DNA of 64,000 bases from Metaphire vulgaris (taxonomy: Eukaryota > Annelida > Clitellata > Crassiclitellata > Megascolecidae). This document shows, one piece after another, positions 1 to 11,273 of this stretch. Position 1 is the first letter of the stretch; every line of letters begins with the position of its first letter. The position numbers and the translations under genes are program-made. The notes beneath the pieces were generated by a model. It saw only the letters and a list, made by a program, of their open reading frames with translations, was not told where the DNA came from and ran no database searches. Where the stretch lies: contig CM030852.1 in NCBI GenBank assembly GCA_018105865.1, positions 14,591,945 to 14,655,944 of the forward strand, given 5' to 3'.

Positions 1-363
1 AACCCAATACATCATTAAAAGTTAACAACCCTTGACATTTAAGTTGTCTTGCAGTCGTAAAACACTTGAGCCAATTAAAGAGAAACTCCAACCCACACAT
101 ACTTTGGGCTACATTAAACAAAAACCCATCTCCCTCCTCTTCTTCTTCCTCTTCCTGCGCCTCTTCCTCTGCCACTCCCAGTAGCTTCTAGCCCAGACAA
201 CCATAATTATTCAAACAGTCCTCTGCTCTGACTCCTCTCATTTACATCAGACAGTCAGTGGCAAACGTGATGCACGTCACGTGACCGTATGTAGTCTATT
301 TGACAAACGTGTCATAACAATCCAGCTTCAGCACTTGACACTAAGCTGCCAAGTGTAGGAAAT

Positions 364-606
364 TCAAAACACCACCACATCCTCTGCCCCTCCATTCACC
401 CTGTCTGTCTGCATGCAAGGAGTACCGGATAAACGGAGTAGCCGGGCCAGGGTCTGTTGCTCCAAGACTGGCCCACATTCACTCCAAGCCTGACCCACTT
501 TCCGTATTCTGACCTCCAGATTATTCCACTGTTGTTTACCTAGTGGTACGTGCCTTCCATCACTCTGCCATATAAAGGTATCAATGTTACCGCCATTTTC
601 TTTGCA
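364..606 (-). CDS. Possible last exon of a small unrecognised minus-strand gene
   Basis: The minus strand has a good acceptor (pyrimidine-rich, ending CTTTCAG) followed by 80 open codons and a TGA at 364-366. The reading frame is phase 0 and holds 4 Cys and 2 Trp, with a central stretch rich in Glu, Gln, Arg and Leu that could be helical. A phase-0 nine-codon starter exon lies at 2332-2358 and could join to it. I do not recognise the family. The region 607-1015 shows no further exon, so intermediate exons may be missing or the model may be wrong. Confidence 0.3.
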   Translation of the reverse strand, partial: CKENGGNIDTFIWQSDGRHVPLGKQQWNNLEVRIRKVGQAWSECGPVLEQQTLARLLRLSGTPCMQTDRVNGGAEDVVVF

Positions 607-1020
607 CTGAAAGGGCACGCGAAGGTCATTGAAGGTCAGACAACTGAGAATACTGACAAAAGTAGGCCTTCAGCAAATCATCGATATGGAAAGACTTTGG
701 ACAATCTGCTTCAAACCAATGCCATAAATACAATCAAATTTTTTATACAAATACCAAAATTACAAGAAATTGGTCAATTTCCCCAATGCTTAACTTTGAC
801 AGTGCTGTAGAAATGTGATGTTTATATGAACCCAGTAAACCTTAGGATGTGTCATACACACACACCCAATGCTTCTATTTATATATTAGATGTAATTTAC
901 TGGACTATCACCTCTAACTATAAAACATCATTATGTCGTTATAATATAACAAATGAATTTGCTTCCCAAGACAACTCATGGCTATCCCGTGGCTTCAAAC
1001 AGCATTGACCTTACTCATGC

Positions 1021-1260
1021 CTCATCGGCTCAGTTGGCTGAGCATCATCAGCCCTGCCTTAGATAAGCTTTGGGTTCGATATTCACACACTCCAGTGTCC
1101 ACTGGCACAAGAGGAACTTAATATGCTCTACCTAGCAATTTAGGCCAATGACTGGTTCATTTACTTTTTAAACATCATCAAAGTACTATATATATGTAAG
1201 ATTTACATTTACATTTATGTCCAGATCTTTGTAGAAGCTGGCATTAACAAAAAATAAACT
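1021..1260 (+). mobile_element. tRNA-derived SINE
   Basis: The head contains an A-box-like GGCTCAGTTGGCTGAGC and, about 30 bases on, a B-box-like GGGTTCGATAT, the internal polymerase III promoter of a tRNA. The rest does not fold as a tRNA and continues into unrelated sequence, so this is a SINE rather than a tRNA gene. The stretch 1262-2330 after it shows only a poly-G run near 1304 and weak ORFs. Confidence 0.5.
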
Positions 1261-2331
1261 GATTAGAGTGGAACTGAGCAAGAGCCAAATTTTCTGTGAA
1301 GGTTGGGGGGGGGGAGGGGTTCAAACACAATTATTTTTAGCAGCAGTCAAAGTGCTACATATAAGTGTGTGTATCAAAACATGTAAAATTGAAGTCAAGT
1401 CTACTGGCCTAAACCAGTTAATCATGTTTGGAATTCATATTTTGGTAAATTGAATTTATTTTTATTTGAGTGCATATTTGATCAAAATGTTGTAGATCAA
1501 ATGCCAACAGAGTGGTCCGATCACAGGGTGTTTACCTGATATCCAACACTGCTTCAGTGAATATTCATAGGAAATATTTGCCTTACGCCCTCGCATTCTT
1601 GTATGCTAAGTGTTCTTGTGACCTCTGCAAAGGTCGATTAAGTATTATACAGCACATTAATGGTGCAATGACCCAAAACAAATACTAATTACTTATTTGA
1701 CTATAATGAATGCTAATCAATGAGATCATGCATTGGTAGCAAAGACGCCAATGCCCTTTCAGTCTGAAGTATTTTTCAAGAAATTGAAAGTGAAGCTTTA
1801 AAAAGTGACTTCACCACCCGTTTCTATCTAATCCGATTTCAGTGTTTCTGTCAGTGAATCAGGGTGTGAAGGCGCTGAAGGGGGTGACTGTGAAGATGCC
1901 AAAAAAGGGACTACCCGTTCACAATTTCTTCCCCAAAACACATGAATTGTTAAATAACCTACAGTTCGCAATTAAGATAATGTTGCCGAAGGTAGTCTGT
2001 AAATATGACAGTTACCAATCACCGTCTTGAAATGGTGATTGAGTACATCACCTAGCAACTGGACATGAAAGTCATACTAGGGGGCAAACGTTGGGACCGG
2101 CGTCCCCACCGAAAGTGCAGGTCTAGTACAGCCATTCAGCATTACTTAATCACTGATTTACGCGTTAACATGTCTGTCTCGACCCACTTTAAATTCCACA
2201 ACCCTCAACAAATCAATCGCAAAATCACCAGCAACACTTCTGGTAAAATCAGTGAAAATAAAATTAAAAAATGAATAAGAAAATCAACAGAAATTCATTC
2301 ATGAATTCTAATCAATCGACCAAATACTCGC

Positions 2332-2358
2332 CTGTTTCTTCTCCTGACTTTGGGCCAT
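2332..2358 (-). CDS. Possible first coding exon (9 codons) of the same small gene
   Basis: An ATG in strong context (GCCATGG) begins MAQSQEKKQ, which runs into CAG/GCGAGT, a possible non-canonical GC donor in phase 0. The phase matches the acceptor at 606. A CCAAT box lies about 155 bases upstream. The exon is very short, so this rests on context, promoter and phase only. Confidence 0.25.
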
Positions 2359-2504
2359 GGCTGAACACACAACACCGAACAACGATCCTAATATGTCTGT
2401 TTAGAATGTCCTTTTAAACTTATTCGATTTTTTCCGACTTTTACGGATAAAAAGAGAGAAATCCGGTATATTATCTGATGAAGACTGAACGCCGATCTAC
2501 GTGT

Positions 2505-2550
2505 CTTCTCCACTCTGATTGGCCACACCCCAGTGACCCACGGCCACTCC
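2505..2550 (-). promoter_or_regulatory. CCAAT-box promoter region
   Basis: Read on the minus strand, this contains GGCCAATCAG, a near-perfect NF-Y type CCAAT box, next to a GGGTGTGG CACCC-type box. It sits about 155-190 bases upstream of the candidate start codon at 2358. No clear TATA box is seen. Confidence 0.35.
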
Positions 2551-2619
2551 CGATTCTCAAATATCACGCCAAACCAGTAGAAACCAGTAGCAGCAGTGGC
2601 AGTACCAATGATACTAAAC

Positions 2620-2765
2620 TTATCGTGATTAAACTTAGAGTGGTTTAAAGTGGCCTAGTAGGCATTACTGTCTCTGTGAAAGCCACTAGGGATGCTAACG
2701 GGACTTGAATCCCTTCTGTCAGCCTACCGCTCCAGCGCCTAACCCACTCTGCCATCTTTTGCCCC
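2620..2765 (-). mobile_element. tRNA-headed SINE, minus strand
   Basis: On the minus strand an A box (GGCAGAGTGGGTTAGGCG) and B box (GGATTCAAGTCC) resemble tRNA-Leu/Ser. They are followed by a tail that reads CACTAGG... to AAACCACT. The same AAGTGGTTT...AAAACCACTG tail recurs near 8550, 31500 and 37460, usually beside (AAT)n runs, so this copy supplies the head of that family. Confidence 0.5.
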
Positions 2766-3242
2766 CTACCAGCAGTCACCGGTGGCGTAGCCAGAGGTCC
2801 GGATTAGGGGCACATCTCGACATTTTCGGAGAAAAAAGTCTCCGAGTAACCAAAAGCTATACAAACTGTTCTTCGCACCTTCATGCACGCATTCTCTTCG
2901 ATTATGCTGCACATAGACCTAGGCCTACCCTAAAATTTCTCAGGTGCTTTTGCAAATTCCACGGCCGGTCCCAACCAGATAGGGGCTCTGGTCTCTGCAT
3001 GTGCCCCGTGGCTACGCGAACGATTAGTAGACTAGCAGTAGTAGTAGTAGTTGTTGTTGTCGTCGTCGTCATATGCAGGCACAAACTTGGATTTAAAAAG
3101 TGGAGGCACAAACCCTATAGGGCCTACTTTCCCCTTTCATAGCCTAGCCCTTCGAAAAACGGCCTAATAAAAGTTTACGCCGATGCCTGTAGGCCTACTG
3201 TCCACTGGCGTGAACCAAAAACTGCTTAACTGCTTAACCCTA

Positions 3243-3471
3243 ACCCGTGCTGGATGGCACGCGTGCTGGATGGCACGCGTGCTGGATGGCACGCGTGCTG
3301 GATGGCACGCGTGCTGGATGGCACGCGTGCTGGATGGCACGCGTGCTGGATGGCACGCGTGCTGGATGGCACCCGTGCTGGATGGCACGCGTGCTGGATG
3401 GCATCCGTGCTGGATGGCACCCGTGCTGGATGGCATCCGTGCTGGATGGCACGCGTGCTGGATGGCACCCC
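3243..3471. repeat. 16-bp minisatellite, about 14 copies
   Basis: The unit CGTGCTGGATGGCACG is repeated head to tail. Each junction makes the perfect 10-bp palindrome GCACGCGTGC. Later copies vary (CACCCG, CATCCG). Because 16 is not a multiple of 3 and the unit has no stop in most frames, it creates overlapping false ORFs on both strands. The following 3475-4165 has several TAGGCCTA octamers and no gene. Confidence 0.9.
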
Positions 3472-4170
3472 AGACCCCCATGCTAGCCTACCCAAATATT
3501 AAACTCTAAATCCGCCTATGCTACAGTAGGCCCTCTATTGATTGAAAATATTTATAAGCCTAATATGTTTCTAATTCCTATTTCATTGTATTGCGCCTTT
3601 CAGTTCTGCTATGTTGCAATTGCGCCTAGGCCTAGGCCTCTGTATGGAGAGGGGGCCTTATGACCTGGTTATTCAATAATAGGCCTACAACTATAGTTAC
3701 GGAGATTTTCTTCTACGCAGAATAAAAACTCAAAGCGTTTATGGTTTTAAAGACTAAAAGGCAGATTTTCAATTGATTCGCTGTTCGATAGGAAACCAAT
3801 ATAATGACTGTCTAACTGGGGATAGGGCCTACAAGCCCTAAAATCCTATATGTTCAAATCTGGGAGTTTTGGATAGGTGAATATTCTTAATGGTTTTAAT
3901 TCTGAAGTTAGGCTATTTAAATTGCCATCAAGCACAACGGATGAACGGAATCGTATATTATATGACATAATGAGAGAAATTCAGACCTTGAAAACTGATG
4001 TAAAAAGTCAATAATATTGACACTTGAAGTTCAAATTGTCAATAGTTAATTATAGCATAAAGATCATTATTTTGAAAGCAACATGCTATTTAAAGCCACA
4101 AAGAATAAAGCCAATATAAATAGGCATACATACAAAACATTTTAAAAAGCTATTTCGATATACCATTATA

Positions 4171-4580
4171 GGGGCTGTCCATTAAATATGCCAACAATTT
4201 TTGGCCAATTTTTAACCCCTCCCTCTTGTCAACAACTGTCAACTTTCAGTTACCCCCTCCCATAATTACCTCAACAACTTTTGACCCCCTCCCAAGATCA
4301 ATGGCTGGTCCCAATAACAAGGTTATTATTTTTGCGGTGATTACCATTTTTTCTCTGTTTTGCTCATCGAGTATCAAAATGTGGCGATGATGACCTTTTT
4401 CCATGCTTTTTTCCATTGTAATAAGTAGTATTCCATGAAATTTCCTATTTTTTGATTATTTGTAAAAAGTGAAATTGTTGACGTCAACTTCTCTTGACCC
4501 CCCTCCTCCCCTGTCAACAACTGTCAAACTTTTTCAAACCCCTCCCACTAAATTGTTGACGTAATTAATGAACAGCCCCT
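4171..4580. mobile_element. Miniature inverted-repeat element
   Basis: The ends are inverted copies: GGGGCTGTCCATTAA at the left and TTAATGAACAGCCCC at the right. The interior repeats CCCCTCCC and GTCAACAACTGTCAA blocks on both sides in mirrored order. It is non-autonomous, with no ORF. It lies just 3' of receptor A. Confidence 0.65.
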
Positions 4581-4851
4581 TAACAGGCTGTATTTATTTA
4601 TCAGACACATTTGAAATTAGTCCTACTGTATATCTGCAACGGATTACAAGCGCGCAAAGTATTGTCTGGTTCGCAATCAGTCTAACAGCAACTGATGCTT
4701 CGTATGCTTGAGAAATATGCAGCTAAATAACAGTAATAACTTGAATACTATAAAGATCTATAATTACCCAATTAGAGAAACAAAAATAGGCTTATATAAA
4801 CCAAGTAGCTCATCCGTATGCTTGGCCTGCTTGCTGTAAAGAGTTAAATTA

Positions 4852-5015
4852 TTAGCGTTGACGATTTAACTTTATCGGCGTTTGGTATCTCTGTTCGGGG
4901 GTGTTCGCATACAGACGCTCACCGCGTAACGCTTCGTAGTAATTCGAAGGCTGAGGAACTGTCGTTGTTGCTGGTATGTTCGTCTGCTCGTATTGAGCTC
5001 CGTCGTTCGATTCCT
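4852..5015 (-). CDS. Receptor A exon 7: cytoplasmic tail
   Basis: A clean acceptor (TTTTCCAG) opens a 54-codon tail ending TAA at 4852-4854. Tyrosine sites in order: QYEQT, NYYEALR, RLYANT and RYQTP. YEAL fits YxxL and YANT fits the YxN docking site of Grb2-type SH2 domains. Only one YxxL is present, so this is less ITAM-like than C or D. Confidence 0.7.
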
Positions 5016-5283
5016 CTGGAAAATATTTTAAATTTTCTTTTGTTAAAAATACTCTTCATTACGAACACGAAGCTGCATTATTATTATTATGAAACATTGA
5101 ACTCAATAGTCAACCGAAGCAGATGAGATACATTTTAAGGCTTTCTAAATACTAAATAGCAATCGCGTGGATGTTGCATAAGTAGGCTATACTGCAGCCT
5201 AGCCTATAGCCACTTGGTTGATTTTGTGTTTGATTGATGCACTATAATTCATTAGCGGTTGGATGACGCCAGTGATATATATG

Positions 5284-5355
<72 letters not shown>

Positions 5356-8300
5356 ACCTCACCATATGGAGAGCGTGACAAATCAATGTAGCAATTTTTC
5401 ATTGCAATGGCAATGAGCTACGCAATCAAATGTAAAAAAATGCATGGGCCTATTTGCAACAGCGATGTGCCGTAGTCGTAATGGTAAAACCTCTGCTCGA
5501 AGCCGGTTTGTGTCTCAGGTGCTGTGTGACCAAGAGAGCGCCGAGAACAATGTTGATCACTACAGAGATGCCAAGAATTACACCAAGAACGATTGAAGCA
5601 ACACTGTCAGACGATTCAATTCTATTCGACACTGTCACACTCGACACATTCGATTCAGCAACTAGATCACAACAGCAAACAAATCATTCCCTATGCTGAT
5701 TGACAAGACCAAAAGAAATAGCCATTTCCAATTTGATATCTATCGGTATCAGTGGCGTAGACAAGGGTGGTCTGGGGGTTAAAACCCTCCCTTGGCCGTC
5801 GACGGAAAAATTGTTTAAACATGTTTTCATGCATTTTTATTTATTTACGGACGTGGTTTTGAGGTTCAACCCCCCTGGCTGGTACGTTGAAGACCTTTTT
5901 TTGCTTGTCAGCATGTTTAGAAGAGAATAAATAACTTAGCTTGTCTAGATTTTTTCAAAGTTGGTCACGGCAGGAAACCAACCACCCTTGTGGAGATCCT
6001 GGCTACGCCACTGATCGGCATATATTAATAGCAATAAGTATCTCTTAAAATACTAGCCTATATTGATATACGTAATAGCCACCACAGTTACTTAAAGTCT
6101 ATTTTTGCATATCGTTAACCAACGTATCGTCAGCGCCGTGCTTTGAACCGTTTTCTTGCTGTAGAGATGTCTTAGTTCTTAACCCCTTAACCGCGTATTT
6201 AACTGTAACTCAATGTAGAATGGACGGATATATCCGGGATCCCCAGTTAAGGGGTTAATTAATGATGGTCACAGTTGGAGAAGTCCTTCTCTGTTTAGCC
6301 GAGCGGATTCGTTGACTTAGGCCTACGCGTAGCCACGGAAGGACAGGGAGACGGGATTCCCTATTCTGACTGGGACCGGTCATGGAAGTTGCGCAAATTG
6401 GGGTGGGATGGGGTGGGGTGGGGTGGGGTGGGGGTAGGTAGCACGATCGAAGAGAATACGTGAATGTGCGAAGAACTCGGGAACGACTTTCTTGGTTCTC
6501 AGACATTATAACCAGAAATGTTCATGTGCCCCCAATTCTAGAACCCTGGCTACGCCACTGTGGGATTATATATATGCCTACATTTTAAAATCAGCAGCAT
6601 TTAAGATTCCTACAAAGTGACGTTTAATCAGAAGAAACGATTAGCTGTATAGTGTGGATTTATTACCGTAATGCCTCGAAATGATAACGCTCCTAGTTGC
6701 TTTTGATGTTCGACCGTTGACTGCGGTATAAGCATAGCAGGTGTAGTTTCCATCTTTGTCAGCTTTTACGGTATCTCCCTCTACTTCCTCTCCTCCTCCT
6801 CCTCCTCCTCCGCCATAAAGCCACCTGTAATGTGCGGAGGGATTCGCAGCGACCTTGCATCTCAAAGTGAACGCCGAACAAAAGGGTGAGAAGCAATTGT
6901 CGCCGTCACAAGACGACCCGTCGGGCAGGATGAGCTCAACAGCATCGCTTGAGGCGAATTCTACATAAGAAGAAAATGCATCATATATGACAGATGCTCT
7001 GTTGTTTTACTCAAATAATGCCATTGAAATGGAAAAACTATCGCCGATACAATCCATTGTATATTGGAACTTCGTTATAACGTATTTAGTGGGTCTGTAA
7101 AATTTAGTACACTGTATCCTAGGTACGTTTTATACAATAGCACAGGCCTGAGGAGAGGGGGGTACGGCCGGTACATTGTACAGGGGCCCATGGAGTTTTC
7201 AGGGGTCCAAATCCGGTGACGATAGTGTTATTTACTTGTCAGGCTGTTTTTTGAGAGTTGATAACGTTTTTTTGATTGTTAGGTTTTTCGGAGACTTAAT
7301 ACATTTTTCTTAAGGGCCCGCATTTTTTTTGTTCCGGGGCCCGGAATTTCTCTCGGCGGCCTTGCAATACTTTATAGGATGTAGTTTGATGGTTAACAAC
7401 TTTTCTATGTTTGATGATTAATAACCTGTTCTGTGTGCATAAAAATGATGATATAAAATATCAATTTAGTAGAAATTTGAATGAATAATCAAACGGCGCA
7501 TAGCAATCTTACACTTTTATCTTTAGCATCCTTTAATACATCGATGTCAATCGCTATTGCAAACTTAGACCATCGTCCTCTGTATTTAGAACGCAGTGGC
7601 GTCGCCTGGAAATTTTGGTTGGGGCAAAAGAGGCTAGCGTGTCAGATTCCTTACCCACCCATCACCCCCACCCCTCCACCGTCCACGGAAAACTTTCTCA
7701 TCGGATTTGCGCAGATTTTTCTTAGTGAGGGCTGAGGTAAATTGGAAGAAGTGGTATCCCCCCACTTAGCAGATGCTACGCCAAAAGCCTAACAGCGCGA
7801 CTAGGTTAAATCAAGACTGCTGAAGGTCTAATAGGCTATGTTAAAATGTTTCAATGCTTTGCCATGCATTAATAATCCACTATAATAATATTTAAAAATA
7901 TATTTGCATCAATAATTAATAAGCGACGAGTCCTAGCACTGTTGTACTCGTATGCTTTGGTGATTACTGTTAAATAATTGTGACGTTAATCACTTACTGC
8001 ACGGCGTTCGAGGGCAGCTGTTGAATGTGACAGTGTAGGTCGTTGATTCGATCCTCTGTTCTCCTCTGATTGTGTTGCGTGTCGTGCATTTGTAGGTTCC
8101 GTTGAGTTCCGCTGTTATGCTGTCACTGTTAAACACTTCCAGGGTCTTCATGTCAGTCCATTGAACGGTGGGTAGGGGGTGGGCGCTCGGTATGCAGCGG
8201 AGTATACTGGCTTCGCATTTTTCACTTGGTTCAATGTATTGAGTCTGCTCTATGCTCGGCCGATTCATGTCTAAACGCAAAAAGCACTCTATTCACTGCA

Positions 8301-8491
8301 AAAATATATGTACAAGTCTGAAAAGACAATTTTCTGCTTCAGTTAATAAAAATCATGATGTGTAGCCTATAATGGAAATTTAGAAATCGTAAGAAAACCT
8401 GAAAAGAACAATAAATGTAAAGGCTCATCAATCCACTATCTACTTAGTTTGTTTGTGCTCTGCTGTTAAAATATCAGCGACATTCCAGATT

Positions 8492-8549
<58 letters not shown>

Positions 8550-11217
8550 TTTAAAGTGGTTTAGGAGGCTAAGTAAACATGTGTGAAAACCACTGAAGTA
8601 ACTCTCCGCATTCAATAACCTGCAATTTTACAATTAAAGTCTTTTAAAAACTGCATTCGGGAAAACAACACGTTGTCGGGAATTTAATCGTATTCGTATT
8701 TCGCATTCGGCGTTTTGAAAGCTGAAACGACATTCTGCCGAAATGCTAGCGGCAACCCACAGTAGACGGGGCTTTGTGGAACTGTCCAGGTGAGCGTGTA
8801 CGTGGGCAAATTAGTTGCGCAGGATGCTGGCGCACTGATGCTGCTGAAGAACAAAGTGCTGACGTAAGATGGAACGATCGGCTGCTGAGCTGCTATTGTG
8901 TAGTAAGACGATGACGTATTCCACGTTGCAGCGTTTGAACTCGGCAGCGCATTATTTAGATTTGACTGTAGTGCCCATTTGAAAGCAGGAGGAAGAACCA
9001 ATTGGCCATTAGAATTGGGCCGTGGACCGCCGTAGCCGATCGTATTTTCCATGCGTAGGACTTCTCCGTGGACTATTTCTTCGCTTCTGTTGCTCGTAAT
9101 GCCTGCTCTGCTGCTGTCTGAAAACAGTCAGATAAAATTACTAATTTCATTGTAAAGTTTTTATAACTGCATTTAGAAATGGATACAACGTTATTAAACT
9201 CCAAAAACAACCATTCAATCAACTTTCTGCAACTGATTTCATGAATTATCTGAAGAAGTTCAAGCATCGAATTTCGTTTGAAGCCGGGACGAGAGGAAAG
9301 AGGGGGCCTAGACCCACCGAACCTTGGCTAGAGGCCATTATTGCGGTTATATTTTGCACATGAGAAAAAACTTTAAGAACTAATCGAACAGTGCTTTAGT
9401 TGTTTCGGAGACATCGTGCGCAGTCGATGCGCGTGAATCCACCAATCAAAGTTGGATCCAGAACCGCCAAAGAAGACACAGGAACGTTCTGTCTATTCCG
9501 TATTTTAATCAAGTAAAGTTTCACGGACAGACGCTGACTGTAATGTAAATAAATCTTCCTATAAATGGAATAGACGAGTAGATGGAGCTTAAGACACTTA
9601 ATCAGACTGTTTTAGATGTTATAAAATGCAATTGTTATTACCTATGACGATTAGAACGGAATGCCAATAATAATAGCTGGGATAGGAGCTTTCAACGCAG
9701 GAGTAGAATCCTCCGTGAGAAACGAGGGCATTGGATAGAATTAAGCTGCACGAATATGTATAAGGTCTCACGGTTCCGAAGTAATTTGCGTATTGAGAGT
9801 TGATCATGCAGTAGCTGTCAGTCAGCAGCTCTCTCGGAGAATTCAAATGGTTGCCATGCAAAGTTTTGATCCAGGTGATGTAGCTTCTGTCGCTGGCACA
9901 GGTGAACGTTACACCGGACCCGACGCTAACAGCTGAATTAACAGGCTTTGTAGTCAGATATCCAGAGGTACCTGGTCAAATAAATGAAAACACGTCGTTT
10001 GGTTTGAGAAACAGACAACTCTTCTATGTCTGAAAACTCTGAATCTTTGGGGGGTAAACTTTAATTAGAATGTGGGGGACCTAGCCTATGCACTGCATAC
10101 CTTCGCCTTTATCTAGAGTAGCCACTCAAAAAGTGAGAGGAGCTCGAGTCTAGTGGTCTAATAGAAGTTTGTGCCTAAGAGCTGAATAGAGGAATGTTTG
10201 TAGATTCGTAAAAACATGATCGTAAAATATTATAATGACTCTCGAAGAAGTTTGCCTGGAACTCGTTCGGGTCTTGAGAAGAATTTCGATTGCTGACGAC
10301 TTCAACTGTACGTTCTTAATACCGGCGACTAGAGTGTCTGCCCAATCAAGACGAAGTAAAATCTAACAGTCTTTAAAAAATCGTTTTCATTTGCACAATC
10401 ACGTTGTAGTCAATGAATTTTCGTTAAGAAATTTCTGGCATCGAGAATTTGTTGAGACGATAGATTTCAAGAACCGGTCAACAACTGTGGACTAAGCTTA
10501 ATTCTAATTTACACTTTATTTTTAATTTTTATGACATCAAAAGATCAATGCGAAGTGGGAAGTTAGAAAATTAATTAATCCATACATTTAAAATTTCAAA
10601 TGTAATTAGGCCTGGTGGCTATGCACTGATCAGAATCTAGAAAAGTAGTTGTACTGTATGGTAAATGAAACAGCTATCATCATGTTTTTTTAACCCTTTA
10701 CCCGTTTGCCCAGAGAATACTTGTCCATTTCTACATCACGTTACAAATAAATGACCGGGTAAGGGGTTAAATGGAAATTTTATCAATATTAAAATTGGTT
10801 TCCAGTGGTTTAGTAGCATCTGTTCTGAATGAGAACCTAATTTGTCGACGATCAGTGGTGCTAAGTGGTCATGTGTGAGAACTATTTTAAGCAAAAATAA
10901 TTCTGCATTCATGCCTAGGAACTGCAGGATACTAGATTAGTCTTGCATACTGTAGCTATTAGACTGTACTGTAGATAGCGTATTGTGGCAGTTATACAGT
11001 AACTGAATGAGACATCTATGGTGGCATTGTAGGCTATACTACCAAGTTTTATTATTTGTAGACTCAAAGACGAGAAGACAAAGAAGAATACAGGAACAAA
11101 CCTACAAGAGGACAAGAGGGTAAAGAATGATATTGCACAGCAAGACCATATTGGGCGAAAGTGAAACATGGTGATTCCCACACAGGGAAGACCCTAATGA
11201 ACCACTCTAAACCCTGC

Positions 11218-11273
<56 letters not shown>

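Noticed and set aside
1021..1090. A tRNA gene
   Set aside because: A- and B-box-like motifs are present but there is no complete cloverleaf or acceptor stem; it is a SINE head. The same holds for 2680-2760.
3164..3509. Several overlapping ORFs of 70-108 codons on both strands
   Set aside because: All come from the 16-bp minisatellite; repeats of a stop-free unit open frames by chance.
10915..11181. Cys/Phe-rich minus ORF as an alternative receptor A leader
   Set aside because: No phase-1 donor at its end; the exon at 11349-11409 has a better leader, phase and donor.
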